Assembly (NCBI RefSeq): GCF_963576675.1
Contig: NC_088918.1
Span: forward strand, 38,411,501-38,475,500
Length of the DNA stretch: 64,000 nucleotides
Direction of reading: 5' to 3'
DNA from: Euphorbia lathyris
Lineage: Eukaryota > Streptophyta > Magnoliopsida > Malpighiales > Euphorbiaceae
Part shown: one piece after another, positions 22,552 to 34,042 of the stretch
Position numbering within the stretch: the stretch's first letter is position 1
How the letters are laid out: every line of letters starts with the position of its first letter
Notes under the pieces: generated by a model
The model's input: the letters and a program-made list of their open reading frames with translations, nothing else
The model's database searches: none
Told to the model about the DNA's origin: nothing
Program-made: the position numbers and the translations under genes

Positions 22552-23887
22552 TATACGCCAATATAGAGAAGTGTGACTTCATGATGGAAAGTTTGATCTT
22601 CCTTGGGTATGTATTGAGTGGAGACAGAATCCAGGTGGATGAAGAGAAGGTTAGGCTGTTTGGGAATGTCCAACACCGAAGAATGTGGGGGATGTTCGTA
22701 GCTTTCACGGGCTTACAAAATTTTATAGGCAATTCATCCAGAATTTCAACACCACCATAACACTCTTGACCAAATGCTTAAAGAAGGGGAGCACATTCAA
22801 GTGGGGTGAAGAACAAGACAACAAATTCCCCTTGATCAAGGAGAAGTTAAGCACGGCTCCAGTGTTAGCTTTTCCAAATTTTGATAAGATGTTTGAAGTT
22901 GAATGTGATGCAAGTGGAGTTAGAGTTAATGGAGTATTGATGCAAGAGAGGAGGCCGATAGCATACTTCAGTGAGAAGTTGTGCAACTCAAGGCATAAAT
23001 GGGATACATATGGCAAAGAGTTCTATGCGGTGGTTCAGGCTCTAAAGATATAAAAGCACTATCTTATAGGTAAAGAGTTCATCCTCTACACTGATCACCA
23101 AGCCCTTAAGTACTTGGGAACTCAAAAATAACTTAGGAGCTCCATGCACGTGAGATGGTCCATTTTTGTGGATAAGTTCCCCTACAAACTTCTTCACAAG
23201 GCCGAACAATAAAACAAAGTAGTGGATGCCCTAAGCCATAGGTCGACACTCTTAAAAATGTTGGCTCTTGAGTTGGACTATTTTGAGCATGTGAAAAGGG
23301 ACTGCGAGGAGGATCCAAACTTCCGGGCCATTTGTGAGAATTGTAAAGGTCAACCCAGGGATGGAGAATTTCACCTACTTGATGAGCACCTCATGCAGCA
23401 CAACCAACTATGTTTACCATGCACCTCCATCTGGGAGAAAGTGATATGAGATCTTCATCAGGGAAGCTTAGAGGAGCACGTTGGGCGAGATAAGACCTAT
23501 GAAGTGGTAAGCTCCCAATACTTTTGGCCAAGGATGAGAATGGATATGGCCTACCTTATAGAGTGTTGTTACAGGTGCAAACTTCCAATGGGCACTTTAC
23601 TAATTCGGGATTGCACATGCCGCTACCGGTGCCCGATTCCATATGGGAGGATTTATCAATAGACTTTGTAATGGGTTACCAAGGACACAATGAGGCATAT
23701 GTTCTATCTTTATGGTGGTGGATTGATTCTCCAAGATGGAACATTTCATCTCGTGTTGGAAAACCAAGGATGCCACGACTATTGCTAAATTATTCTTTTG
23801 AGAAGTGGAAAGATTGTATGGTGTCCCAAAGAGTATTGTTTCAAATAGAGACACAAAGTTTTTTTTGACATACCGTGTGGGCGATAC
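22552..23887 (+). pseudogene. RT 3' part, RNase H and integrase N-terminus of the gypsy element
   Basis: Continues the RT frame with NIEKCDFMMESLIFLGYVLS. RNase H follows: [39 protein letters not shown] and LYTDHQALKYL (about 22,890-23,120). The integrase HHCC zinc region is at about 23,475-23,580 ([26 protein letters not shown], then C and C). Stops are frequent, including after QALKI (23,053) and EKVI (23,449). The integrase core is cut at 23887 by the Sirevirus array and resumes at 63237. Confidence 0.85.
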
Positions 23888-25229
23888 TGTTGGTCCCTTG
23901 TAAGGTTGCAAATATAGTTCCAAGGGGGGGTTAGGAACTATTTTACCTTTTTAAAATAATTTGGGCAGATTTCTTTTCTTTAAGAAAAGTTTATCTAACA
24001 GCGGCGCTTAGCACTCAGCAAGACACTGGCTTAGTCAACTAGTGACTAGGACAGCTTCGTTGCTTAGGTAGGGAAATAGCACTTAGAGTCTATTCCTGAA
24101 CCTTCTCGTTGGTAGCGCACAACTCAGCTTGACCTCTTTTACTTGGTCAGTTTTAGTTTGTTTTAAGCAAGCAATATGAATAAGGAGTTAAGGTTTAGAA
24201 ATACTTCACTCAGCAGATTTATCCAGGTTCGGCTTCTTCTAAGCCTACGTCCTGTCCCCGGAACACCTCCGAGATTTCAAATCCTCTACTGAGCTCTTTA
24301 AAGGTAGAGCCTCAAACCTTTTACAATATCAGCAATTGAGTATGACAATAGTACCTTCCTCTATACTTCTACTCAATCCTAATCTCTCCGCTGAGTACTT
24401 AAAACCGAGTACTCAGCCTCTCCTTTCTACTTCTAGAAATGATAAAGATTTTGTCCTAAACAACAATTGCTAGAACACCTTAGATGATTGAAAAACAATC
24501 ACTCTAGACTTTTACACAGATATGAAAATGTAGTGTAAGAATTTTGCTTTGCTTCTTGCTTGCAGAACTTGTAGAGATTTGGACAGCGTAATGGCTTGAT
24601 CAAGTTCTGTGTTTGGTGAAGCTTGTGATGGCACTATTTATAGAGACGTCTGGCCATTCGGTCATTTCAAATTTCAAAATAACCGTTGGAGGGAAACGGC
24701 TATGTGTCGTTGTCATCCTGACTTGCACAGAGCTCTTGGCCAATCACAATCGTGTGTCTTCTGTCCTCGGTCAGCACAGCAGATGGTCTCTCCTTTTATG
24801 GTAAAGTCAACTGGACAGCATACTGTGTCGTCTGAACTTTGCTAAAAGAGCAAACACTTTGTCTGGAAGTTTTCCTCTGCCGGTCTACTGTCTTGTACGC
24901 TTTGTCGAGACTACTCAGCAGCTTCATTGTGAAGTTGTTCCTGAAGGTCTTCTAGATCCTTCCGTTTGCTGAGTTGCGTTTTTGTCCAAAACGACAACGT
25001 CTTGACATACGCGGGCCGAGTGTACTGAGTTGTTTGACTTGGGCCTTGGCTTCCGTATTGGGCTTGGGCCTTCCAATCCTTATGACTTATAACATTTATA
25101 CTCAACATTGAACAAACACATTAGTAGAATAAATCAACGCATTTAAACTTAGTGTGTTTAGAATATGTATTCTAATTTATACTTAAACAATTTTGTCAAA
25201 TCAAAATTATGTGGAAAGGTGTTTCAACA
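23888..25229 (-). mobile_element. Sirevirus LTR 1 (1342 bp)
   Basis: Ends are TGTTGGTCCC on the left and TTTCAACA on the right, so in element orientation it starts TGTTGAAACACC. A minus-strand TATA box, TATAAATA, lies at 24635-24642. Short ORFs in it are not genes. This is the 3' LTR of the first internal region. Confidence 0.95.
24635..24642 (-). promoter_or_regulatory. TATA box of Sirevirus LTR 1
   Basis: TATAAATA on the minus strand, about 590 nt from the LTR start in element orientation. The equivalents are 34790-34797 in LTR 2 and 62637-62644 in LTR 3. Confidence 0.65.
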
Positions 25230-25330
25230 AACTCCCCCATTTTGATGTTGGCAAAACTGTTCAGCAAGGAACTCAGTATGAGCTCCCCCATGATAGTTGA
25301 CCTTTTTAATTAAGTGAACTCCCCCGTAAG
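25230..25330 (-). other. Polypurine tract and two extra PPT-like boxes, copy 1
   Basis: Directly next to the LTR, the minus strand reads AAAATGGGGGAGTT (25243-25230), the polypurine tract. Further GGGGGAG-type boxes occur on the minus strand at about 25,280-25,290 and 25,319-25,326. Multiple PPTs are a described Sirevirus trait. Confidence 0.8.
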
Positions 25331-25775
25331 GACTGAACTACTGACTTAGTTTTATTCTAAACATTCTAAGGTTTAACTGAATAAGTCTAAGATCAGATTT
25401 CAGGTATAGGTCAGCTTATGGGTCATATTCTATTTTACTCAGAATTCAGCGGAAGTAATGTATAGTGACAGAGCGCGCTGAGCAAATTATTGTTCAATGA
25501 GTTCTTTATCAGAATGTTTCATAAGATCATAGTATGATGTCAAACATGTTATCAGCATATCATTTAATCAATAAATATTATAAGTGTTAAGCATAGCTGA
25601 TATAAACGAAGATACATAATAACTCAGTACTTAATAGCATATATCATAACTCAGTATTTGAATAAGAAAAGGAAGTATGATATATTGATAGAAGTCAGCA
25701 GTTGCACAGCAAAAGAAATAAATTAGCAATAATTAAGACCTAGCCTAACTATTTCTTTTTCTTGACCTAGCCTAA
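25331..25775. other. Sirevirus 3' untranslated region, copy 1
   Basis: AT-rich non-coding sequence between the PPT and the env-like ORF, with several ACTCAGT-type motifs. It includes a short duplication GACCTAGCCTAACTATTTCT near 25,737 and 25,764. Confidence 0.6.
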
Positions 25776-28721
25776 CTATTTCTTTTTCTTGCCCTGTGAC
25801 TGACTTCTCTTGTACTGACGTTGCTCATGCTGAGCTCTAGCAGCTTGCGCTTTCTCCCCCGTTTTGTCAACTTCAGGGAGCTTAAACGCATCGGTTAAGA
25901 CAGCGTGAGTCATTTCCTGTGAAAGCTCTTTGAGTTTGTCAGCACTTTCATTGACCCCATCAAAAATGCCAACGCCATCAGCGGATACTTCGACTGGTAT
26001 ATGAAGATCAGCAGCACTGAGCATATTCACACTGAAGGCTTATGCTTTGGCTTGCCAAATGAGAGCTTCAGTGAGACCAGCAAAGACTTGGTGGAAGGTT
26101 TTTAAGAGTGCTGAGTCATAATGATGACGCTGGATATTGTTATGACGGATGTGAGTGAAGGATTGCCGTGCAAGAGATAGCAACTCATTTTGCTTCATCG
26201 AGTCAGTATCCATCTCTTGCTTGTTGAGATTAAGGAGCCGAATGGCCTCACCAATTTGCTCGACTGAGCACTGACTATAGGATACCATTTGCTCATTTGT
26301 CTTAAGTTGCTCAGTATGAAGCTGAGCAAAGAGCATCTTGAGTTCTGAGGAAGTGGCATAGTCAGTGTTCACAGCAGATAACTTCTGAACTTGCTGATGG
26401 AGTGAGTTCAGATGTTGAATTGTTGACAGCTGTATCTCTGCCAACTTAGCAATTGAATCCTGCTTAGCTTGCTGGGCTTGTAATGACAGGACGACATTCA
26501 GCAGATCCTTGAGTCCCTTGACTTCGTTGAGAAGTAGAGTGACTTGAGAGAGCTGAGTTGCGGCAGGAATTGAAGATCCAGCAGCAGGCGAAACAGAATG
26601 TTGAAGATCGTGGATGAGTGCTTGCACTAAGTCAAGGAGCTTTTTGCCGGACTCAGTGGTATCCCGATGTACATCAGTATGACCAGAAGAAAGTGGGGTG
26701 AAAGGAGTACCCTGGTCAGTGACTGGATGACTTGGCTCAATCTGCACATGAGTTGGAGGTAAGTTTGATTGATCAGCAGAGAGGTTGTTGATGATGGAAG
26801 TCATAACCCGAACACTGTCTGTGCTGATGGCAGAGGGATGAGGAGTCAGCATTATGCTTGAGGAAACAGTATGGGCAGTGCTTGGTTCAACCTGACTTGT
26901 GGAAGTGGTTGAAGTGTTATGCTCGGCATGTTTCTGTTGAGAAGAAACAGAGGCTTGTTTTTCCAACGGCGTTGTAGTAGAGGAAGTTGAGGGCCGTTTG
27001 AAAATTTTTAATTGGACGGTAGAAGGATCCTTTGTTGTCTTGGAGAGGACAAGTTGAGGAATGGATGGTGGTGGCACATGAGGGTCACTGACTATTACCT
27101 CACTGGCCTTAACCAGTTTTCGCCTTCTACGTGGTGGAGTGGTATGATGAGCAGGTTCTATTGAGTGAGTAGGAGAAGGTTCCTTTTGCTCAGTCTGAAT
27201 CTGGTCAGCTTGCTTTTCAACTTGTTCAACTCCCGCAGCCAACTCAGTGTCAGTCTGCACAGCTCCACCTGCTAACCCAGCGTCAGCGTCCTCAGCTTCA
27301 ATTTCGCTGGCATATTCATCAGATTCCTCAGCGTCATTCTGACCGCTGGTTTCATCATCTTCTTCTTTTTCCTCAGTATTATCTCCATCAAGTTCTTCCT
27401 CAACTTGGGAGATAAAGTGGTCATCTAACTGGACCTCAGTTCCCTCAGCATCAGTGCCTTGACATTGAGTGAAGTGAGAATCACCCGGTACAATAAAATC
27501 CGTCGGTATGACGTCGAGAGGGGCCAGTGTTGAAGACTTCTGCTTCTTTTGAGGGAGCTCAGCAGCTGCCTCAGTGTTAGGCTCATCTTGCCTGCTTCTC
27601 TTCTCAGCTGACTTTCCAGCTGACCTCTGCCTCTTTGCTGGAGACACAACATTAGGTGTCTCAGCAGATTTTCTCTTGCGAGAAGCTGGGGCCTTAGTTC
27701 TTCGCCCTTTCTTAGGCTCAGCTATAGTCTCCTCAGTCTGATCAGCTTGGCCAGCAGCAGCAGCAGCTTTTCCTTTCTTCAAAGGCTGCCCATATTTCAG
27801 TGCCCTCAGCGAGGCCACTGTGATTTCGGTTCCTCTGAAAGATTCCTCACCTTCAAGGTCAATCTTATGGTCGATGAGGATCCTGGTAATGATTGATCCC
27901 AACCTCATTGTACCCGTGCTGCGTAGGAACCCAGCAACTAGGAAGACCGGCATGTTGATGGGGGTGTACGTCAGCATGTGCCATATGAAGCACTGTTCAA
28001 AGTTCGTTGCTGAGGTCGTGCAGTTTATCTTAGGGTAAATGAAGTAGCTCAGCAGGTAGTGAGCCATCTTTTGGTGCTGTCCCATTGAAGATGTTGAGAT
28101 CTCGCCTGAGTGACCCTCAGGTTTGCAGAAAGTATGGACGTAGTCGGTCTTGTCCTGATCTCCAGACTTCCTCAGCCTCACTCCCTCAGTTTTAAGTTAG
28201 AGGATATTTCCCATGTACAGAGGGTTGATGAAGATCGTCTTTCCTTTTACTTTAGTGCTTAGATAGTCAGGGGAGTCATTGGCAACCATGAGATTGTGGT
28301 AAAACTCCCTTACCAGGTCAGGATACGTTTCATCTCTGACGGAGAACAGCCCAGTCCATTCGTTCTTTGCAATCCATTCGGCAAACGGTTGTTCATGTTG
28401 GACGAAGTGCTCAGAAACCCATCTGGAGGGCTCAACTTTCCATTCGAGAACACTTTCGAAGACTTTGGAGTAGATTCGTATTTTCACAGCTTTCTCTTTT
28501 TCAGAGTTTTGATCAGTTTTACCCTTGCTAGAGGTGGAAGGGTTTCGTGAAGGTTCATCGGAGCTGGACTTATTTTGGCCGGCACCGGAGACGTTGAAGG
28601 ATAGCTTAGTCATGCTTCTAAGATGGAGAGAATAGAGGTATTTGAGAGAGAGAAATTTGGGTGATTTCGTAGCCTTAAGGATTTGTTGAGCGTAAGGAGT
28701 AAAAGATGGGGAAATGCCCAT
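25776..28721 (-). pseudogene. Env-like / plant transposon protein ORF, copy 1, two in-frame stops
   Basis: One frame runs from the ATG at 28721 to the TAA at 25776, about 980 codons, broken only by TAA at about 28,197-28,199 and TAA at 26,040-26,042. The N-terminal third (WVSEHFVQHEQPFAEWI, DLVREFYHNLMVA, KGKTIFINPLYMG) and the following TSATNFEQCFIWHMLTYTP...LGSIITRILIDHKIDL resemble the so-called putative plant transposon protein domain found 3' of pol in Sireviruses. The middle is acidic and Ser/Thr/Pro-rich with Lys/Arg clusters (RKRKS, PPRRRRKLVK). The C-terminal part is Gln-rich and coiled-coil-like. I see no clear transmembrane segment, so a true envelope role is unproven. Each TAA could come from CAA by C-to-T change. 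Confidence 0.75.
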
Positions 28722-29091
28722 GATTTATAGACGAGTTGAACGGTGTGGATCTTAACCAAATCCATGTGTCAGTTGCCTTGGGATCATGTACCGACAGGGA
28801 TCCTGGCATTTATGACACATTACGGCGAATACGTCATCCTAGGTTATACGCGTGCTTGGAATTTATGCTAACGGATTAATCACTCAGTATTTAGAATGTC
28901 AAGCGTTTGATATTCTGAGAGGTCAGTGCATTATTTAAGGATGATTTTAAGTTCAAGTTCTAAACTAATTTACTCAGTGTGCAAGTTTACTCAGTATTGT
29001 ATATTCAGTCAGTTTCAAGAGATACTCAGCAAACAATAAATCATTCAGCATGTAATTCACTCAGCATTCAATATTCATTTAGCACAGGAAT
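28722..29091. repeat. pol-env spacer with a cluster of ACTCAG motifs
   Basis: Non-coding 370 bp between the pol stop and the env-like ATG (minus strand). Between about 28,880 and 29,080 the plus strand carries at least eight ACTCAG / TTCAG-type motifs followed by C or T and A. The same spacer is at 38877-39246 in copy 2. Confidence 0.6.
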
Positions 29092-32000
29092 TTACTGAAG
29101 AGGATTAAACATACCAATTGCTTCTCTCAGTATGCTAAATTGCTCTCGTGCTAGAGGCTTTGTAAAGATATCAGCAAGCTGCTCGTCTGTTGGCACATAA
29201 GTCAGCTTGATTTCTTTCTTGAGTACATGATCTCTGATGAAGTGATGTCTTATGCTGACATGTTTCATCCTGCTGTGTTGAACTGGGTTCTTTGAGAGGT
29301 CAATTGCACTTTTATTGTCGCATTTGACTTCAATTGTCTTTGTTTGAACACCATAATCTTCAAGTTGTTGCTTAATCCAAAGGACTTGAGCAACACAGCT
29401 TCCAGCAGCAATGTACTCAGCTTCAGTTGTGGACAGGGCTACTGACGCCTGCTTCTTACTGAACCAAGATACAAGACAGCTTCCTAGGAATTGGCATCCT
29501 CCAGAGGTGCTTTTTCTTTCCAGCTTGTCTCGTCCATAGTCAGCGTCAGTGTATCCGATGAGTGTAAAGTCATGAGTATTTGGATACCACAAACCTGCAT
29601 TTACTGAGCTTTGCAAATATCTAAGGATCCTTTTTACGGCTATGTAATGGGATTCCTTAGGGTTAGCTTGATATCTAGCGCAATAACATACTGAGAACTG
29701 AATGTCCGGTCTACTTGCTGTTAAGTAAAGTAAAGAGCCAATCATACCTCGGTATAACTTGCTGTCTACTGGCTTACCATTCTCATCAGCACAAAGGACA
29801 GTGTCAGTGCCCATATGAGTGGATATTGGCTTGCAATTTTCCAAGTCATATATCTTTAAGATCTCCTTGGCATATTTGGCTTGACTGATGAATATGCCAT
29901 TCTTTCCTTGCTTAATTTGAAGTCCGAGGAAGAAGTTGAGTTCTCCCATCATTGACATTTCGAATTCAGTCTGCATTTGTTTGCTAAATTCCTTGCACAT
30001 AGATTCATTAGTAGCACCAAATATAATATCATCCACATATATTTGTGCCAGCAGGGTATCTTTACCCTTTCTCTTAATGAATAAGGTTGTATCAGCTTGA
30101 CCCCTGACGTAACCTCTAGTCAGTAAAAAGTTGGTCAGCCTCTCATACCAAGCACGTGGTGCTTGCTTGAGTCCATACAGAGCCTTTTTGAGTTTGTAAA
30201 CGTGGTTTGGGAACTTAGAATCCTCAAACCCTGGAGGCTGATTTACATAGACCTCCTCGTCTATTACTCCATTAAGAAAGGCACTTTTGACATCCATTTG
30301 AAACAGTTTAAAGTTCATGTAAGATGCATATGCACATAAAATCCTAATAGCTTCTAGCCTTGCCACTGGGGCAAAGGTCTCACCGTAGTCTATACCTTCT
30401 TGCTGACTGTAGCCCTGAGCTACAAGTCTTGCCTTGTTTCTGACTACGTTTCCTTGCTCATTTAGCTTGTTCCTGAAGACCCATCTCGTTCCAATGGTCT
30501 TTTGGCTCCTAGGATGTGGCACTAGCTCCCATACATTATTTCTCCTGAACTGATTGAGTTCCTCTTGCATGGCATTCATCCAGAATTCGTCATCCTCAGC
30601 TTCGGCAAAGTTCTTCGGCTCAAGTACTGAGACAAAAGCTACATTGCTGAGATATTTCCTTAGTTGATTTCTTGTCATCAGCGTATTTCCAGCTGAGTCA
30701 AGAATTGCATTTTCTGAATGCCCTCTTGGGACTCTTATCTCCTTTGGTAGACTTGTGTCTTGATCTATCTGTGTTTCAACATTCTCTGCAGAAGTAGATG
30801 GGTCAGTGAAAGTAATTTTAGGTTCACTCTTACTCTTGGTCAGCCGTTTTATGAAGGACTCAGTAGCTGGTTCTTGATCAGCAGGTGCTAAGTTTGGTTC
30901 ATCTTCTGTCAGCGGCTGGTATCTTCCTGCAGGGTTAGTTTCATCGAATTGCACATGTATAGATTCTTCTAATACTTGAGTTCTCTTATTAAAAACTCTG
31001 TATGCTTTGCTGTTTGTTGAGTAGCCTAGAAAGATAGCCTCATCAGCTTTTGAATCAAATTTGGCTAAGCTATCTTTGGTATTTAAAATAAAACACCTAC
31101 AGCCAAAGGCACGAAAGTATCCAATGTTGGGCTTTCGTCCTTTCCAAAGTTCATATGGGGTTTTCTTAAGTATAGGTCTAACTAAAGCCCTATTCAGAAT
31201 ATAGCATGATGTGTTGACAGCTTCTCCCCAAAAATACTTTGGAAGCCTATGCTCATCCAGCATTGTCCTAGCAATCTCAACCAGAGTTCTGTTCTTCCTT
31301 TCAACAACCCCATTTTGCTGAGGCATTCTAGGAGCAGAGAAATTGTGGTCAATGCCGCTGGCTTCACAGAATTCAACAAACTTTTGGTTCTTGAATTCTC
31401 CACCATTATCACTACGGATATGAGCTAATTTTAGGTCTTTCTCATTTTCAATTTTTTTAACCAAGTTTGAAAATGTCTCAAAGGTCTCATCCTTACTGGT
31501 CAGCAGGATAACCCATGTGTACCGAGAGAAATCATCTACAATAACCAAGGAAAACCTTCTTCCACCCAGACTCAGCGGCTGGACTGGACCAAAGAGATCC
31601 AAATGTAGCATTTCTAACGGACGCTTAGTTGAGATAATGTTTTTACTTTGAAAAGATTGCTTGGTTTGTTTTCTAGTTTGGCAGGCATGGCATAATTGAT
31701 CTTTTTGAAATTTAAGTTCAGGCAGTCCCTCAACCAATTGCTTTCTTGCTAATTTGGCCAGGAGGTCCATGCTTACATGACCAAGTCTCCTGTGCCATAG
31801 CCAGGAATTTTCTTCCTTTGTGACTAAGCATACAGTTTTTGAAAACTTCTTTTCGAGGTTTAGCATAAAGACATTGTCTATCCGAGGGGCAGTTAAAATT
31901 AACTCATTTGATTTTCCCTCATATATTTTACATCCAGTTTCGTCAAATATAACTTTTCTTCCATTATCACATAGCTGAGCTACGCTGAGTAAGTTATATT

Positions 32001-32184
32001 TGAGTCCGCTGACTAGGGAGACAGATTCAATAGTGGGATTACCTCCAACGGTGCCTGATCCTACTATTTTACCCTTTTTGTTGTCTCCAAAACTTATGCT
32101 TCCTCCTCGTTTACGTTCGAACGTGATGAATTGAGTTTCATCACCCGTCATATGCCTTGAGCATGCGCTGTCAATATACCACAT
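29092..32184 (-). CDS. pol: Sirevirus pol (protease, integrase, RT, RNase H), copy 1
   Basis: This is an open frame of 1030 residues. Protease: [14 protein letters not shown] at residues 2-15, where DSA replaces the commoner DSG. The integrase HHCC zinc finger is around 130-170 (WHRRLGH, CHAC). The integrase core has D in LHLDLFGP (about 195), D in RSDNGGEF (about 258) and E in [11 protein letters not shown] (about 295). [46 protein letters not shown], and the catalytic box YVDDIIFG at about 740. RNase [11 protein letters not shown], then [10 protein letters not shown] and the terminal LADIFTKPL. The frame is intact, but it is not in frame with gag and has a TAA two codons before its first Met, so expression would need repair or recoding. 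Confidence 0.95.
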   Translation of the reverse strand: MWYIDSACSRHMTGDETQFITFERKRGGSISFGDNKKGKIVGSGTVGGNPTIESVSLVSGLKYNLLSVAQLCDNGRKVIFDETGCKIYEGKSNELILTAPRIDNVFMLNLEKKFSKTVCLVTKEENSWLWHRRLGHVSMDLLAKLARKQLVEGLPELKFQKDQLCHACQTRKQTKQSFQSKNIISTKRPLEMLHLDLFGPVQPLSLGGRRFSLVIVDDFSRYTWVILLTSKDETFETFSNLVKKIENEKDLKLAHIRSDNGGEFKNQKFVEFCEASGIDHNFSAPRMPQQNGVVERKNRTLVEIARTMLDEHRLPKYFWGEAVNTSCYILNRALVRPILKKTPYELWKGRKPNIGYFRAFGCRCFILNTKDSLAKFDSKADEAIFLGYSTNSKAYRVFNKRTQVLEESIHVQFDETNPAGRYQPLTEDEPNLAPADQEPATESFIKRLTKSKSEPKITFTDPSTSAENVETQIDQDTSLPKEIRVPRGHSENAILDSAGNTLMTRNQLRKYLSNVAFVSVLEPKNFAEAEDDEFWMNAMQEELNQFRRNNVWELVPHPRSQKTIGTRWVFRNKLNEQGNVVRNKARLVAQGYSQQEGIDYGETFAPVARLEAIRILCAYASYMNFKLFQMDVKSAFLNGVIDEEVYVNQPPGFEDSKFPNHVYKLKKALYGLKQAPRAWYERLTNFLLTRGYVRGQADTTLFIKRKGKDTLLAQIYVDDIIFGATNESMCKEFSKQMQTEFEMSMMGELNFFLGLQIKQGKNGIFISQAKYAKEILKIYDLENCKPISTHMGTDTVLCADENGKPVDSKLYRGMIGSLLYLTASRPDIQFSVCYCARYQANPKESHYIAVKRILRYLQSSVNAGLWYPNTHDFTLIGYTDADYGRDKLERKSTSGGCQFLGSCLVSWFSKKQASVALSTTEAEYIAAGSCVAQVLWIKQQLEDYGVQTKTIEVKCDNKSAIDLSKNPVQHSRMKHVSIRHHFIRDHVLKKEIKLTYVPTDEQLADIFTKPLAREQFSILREAIGMFNPLQ

Positions 32185-32225
32185 TTTTTACTTCTCGGCA
32201 CATCTCAGGCTTACCTGCATTGTAA

Positions 32226-33980
32226 TCAGTTTCCTTTAGGTACCCAATTCTTTTTGGGTCCTGACTTGTTAGGTTCAACAGGTAAAGCATCATATTTTAT
32301 TTTGTGGCGACATACATTAATAGTGTGGCCACTTTTTCCACAGAAGTCACAACTGACTTTCTGTTTAGGACTCTTTACTAACTTGTCAGCACCCCAGTGC
32401 TGAGCGTGCCAGCACACCTTAGTGGTGTGTCCTAACTTCCCACAAAAGTCACACTGGACTCTTCGCTGGGGATTTCATCTCTGCTGAGTACCTTGGTACT
32501 GAGTACCTTGATACTTAGTTCTCAGAGGAAAATTATTTTTGTTTGGAACCTTTAGTTGGTTCTGAATGGTTGTGACATCCTTCCTCAGTTTCTTGGAAAC
32601 TGACTGGACTTCAACGACAGACTCATGAATGGTTTTCATATTTTCATGCAAAACTGAGTTGTCTTGAAGAAGGTATCTGAGGTCACTCAGTTTGACCTCT
32701 TCCACCTCATCACAGCGTCGGTTGAGTGTTTTAATCTTTTTGTTACACTTTTTGACAAGTGTGTAAAGATCACTCAGGGCATTACCCATTTCATTTCTGA
32801 GTTGAGAGAGTGAGATTACTTCATTGGATTGCTCTTCATTGTCTGACTTATCAGATTGGTCAGCATGCTCAGAAATGCATGGCTCAGCAAGTTCGTCAGC
32901 CATGAAGCATATCTTCGCTGACTCGGTGGCCTCAGTTTCTGTTGATGAAGATTCATCACTGTCACTCCAAGTAGCCACCATTGCCTTCTTCCCACTTTTC
33001 TTGTCTTTCCTCAGCGTGGGGCAGTTTGACTTAATATGGCCATCTTGGTGGCACTCAAAGCATGTAATGGGCTTTGAGCTGTCCTTTCTGTATTTGCTAT
33101 CGCTTGAGTCAGCCTTATACTTATCAAACTTTGTGTAAGGCTTTTTGGAATATTTGTCGTTCCTTTTGAACAGCCTCTTCATTTTCCTCGTGAACATCGC
33201 CATCTCCTCATCGTCAGTTGAGCCATCATCGGTTGAGTCAGCTCTCATGACAAGTGATTTTTGTTTCTTGTCTTCGGATTTTTCTTTCACCTCAAAATTC
33301 TTCATGGATATCTCATGGGTCAGCAGTGAGCCGATGAGTTCATCATATTTATAGGTGGTCAGATCCTGAGCTTCTTCAACGGCTGTCTTCTTGGCTTGCC
33401 AGTCCTTAGGAAGACTTCTGAGTATCTTCTTGACTTGTTCTTCCTCAGTGAAGATTTTTCCAAGTCTTTTGAGCTCATTTATGATGTTGGTGAATCTTGC
33501 ATTCATCTCAGAGATCCCTTCATCATTGTTCATTTCGAACAGCTCATATAATCTCATTTGCTGGTTGACCTTGGACTCCTTCACCTTGTTGGTTCCTTCG
33601 TAGGTCACCTCCAGCTTTCTCCAGATCTCCTGTGCGGATTCACAACCTGATATTTTGTTGTATTCTGCAGCATCCAACGCACAGTGAAGCATATTGATAG
33701 CCGAAGCATGGTTTTGGAGCTTCTTGATATCATCCTCTGTCCATTCAACCTCAGCTTTAATAACTGACTGGCCATCCACAACTTTCACAGGTACAAACGG
33801 GCCTTGGACTATAGATATCCAGGCACTCATGTTTGTAGCTTGAATGAAGTTTTTCATCCTATTCTTCCAAAAGGTGTAGTTTGACCCGAAGAATAGGGGA
33901 GGCCTGGTAATGGACAGCCCCTCAGGTAATATCTGAGTTGTCTGGTTTCCAGGGAGAAACCGAGTGTTGTTTTCGCCCAT
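32226..33980 (-). pseudogene. gag: Sirevirus gag, copy 1, with in-frame TGA
   Basis: The true start is the ATG at 33980 (MGENNTRFLPGN); a slightly longer frame would need a TTG. A UBN2/DUF4219-type copia gag domain is visible: PPLFFGSNYTFWKNRMKNFI, then AQEIWRKLEVTYEGTNKVKE and a terminal KILRSLPKDWQ. The first CCHC knuckle is CFECHQDGHIKSNC at about 33,070-33,030. After a TGA at 32,475-32,477 the same frame continues through two further knuckles (CDFCGKLGHTTKVC and CDFCGKSGHTINVC) to KNWVPKGN. Gag packages element RNA in the cytoplasmic virus-like particle. The TGA may be a decayed Arg codon. A short bridge to pol sits in a third frame. Confidence 0.8.
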
Positions 33981-34028
33981 GGTATGGATCAACTCAAGGT
34001 TGTTAGACCTTTAGTAATGAGCTTTTAA

Positions 34029-34040
34029 GCTCTGATACCA
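34029..34040 (-). other. Primer-binding site, Sirevirus copy 1
   Basis: The minus strand reads TGGTATCAGAGC, complementary to the 3' end of initiator tRNA-Met, 2 nt inside the LTR at 34043. This fixes the orientation and the LTR boundary. Confidence 0.95.
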
Positions 34041-34042
34041 CT

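Noticed and set aside
24609..25108. Short ORFs in the Sirevirus LTR, repeated at 34,764 and 62,611
   Set aside because: They lie in LTR sequence over and downstream of the TATA region, with no domain. They recur only because the LTR is repeated.
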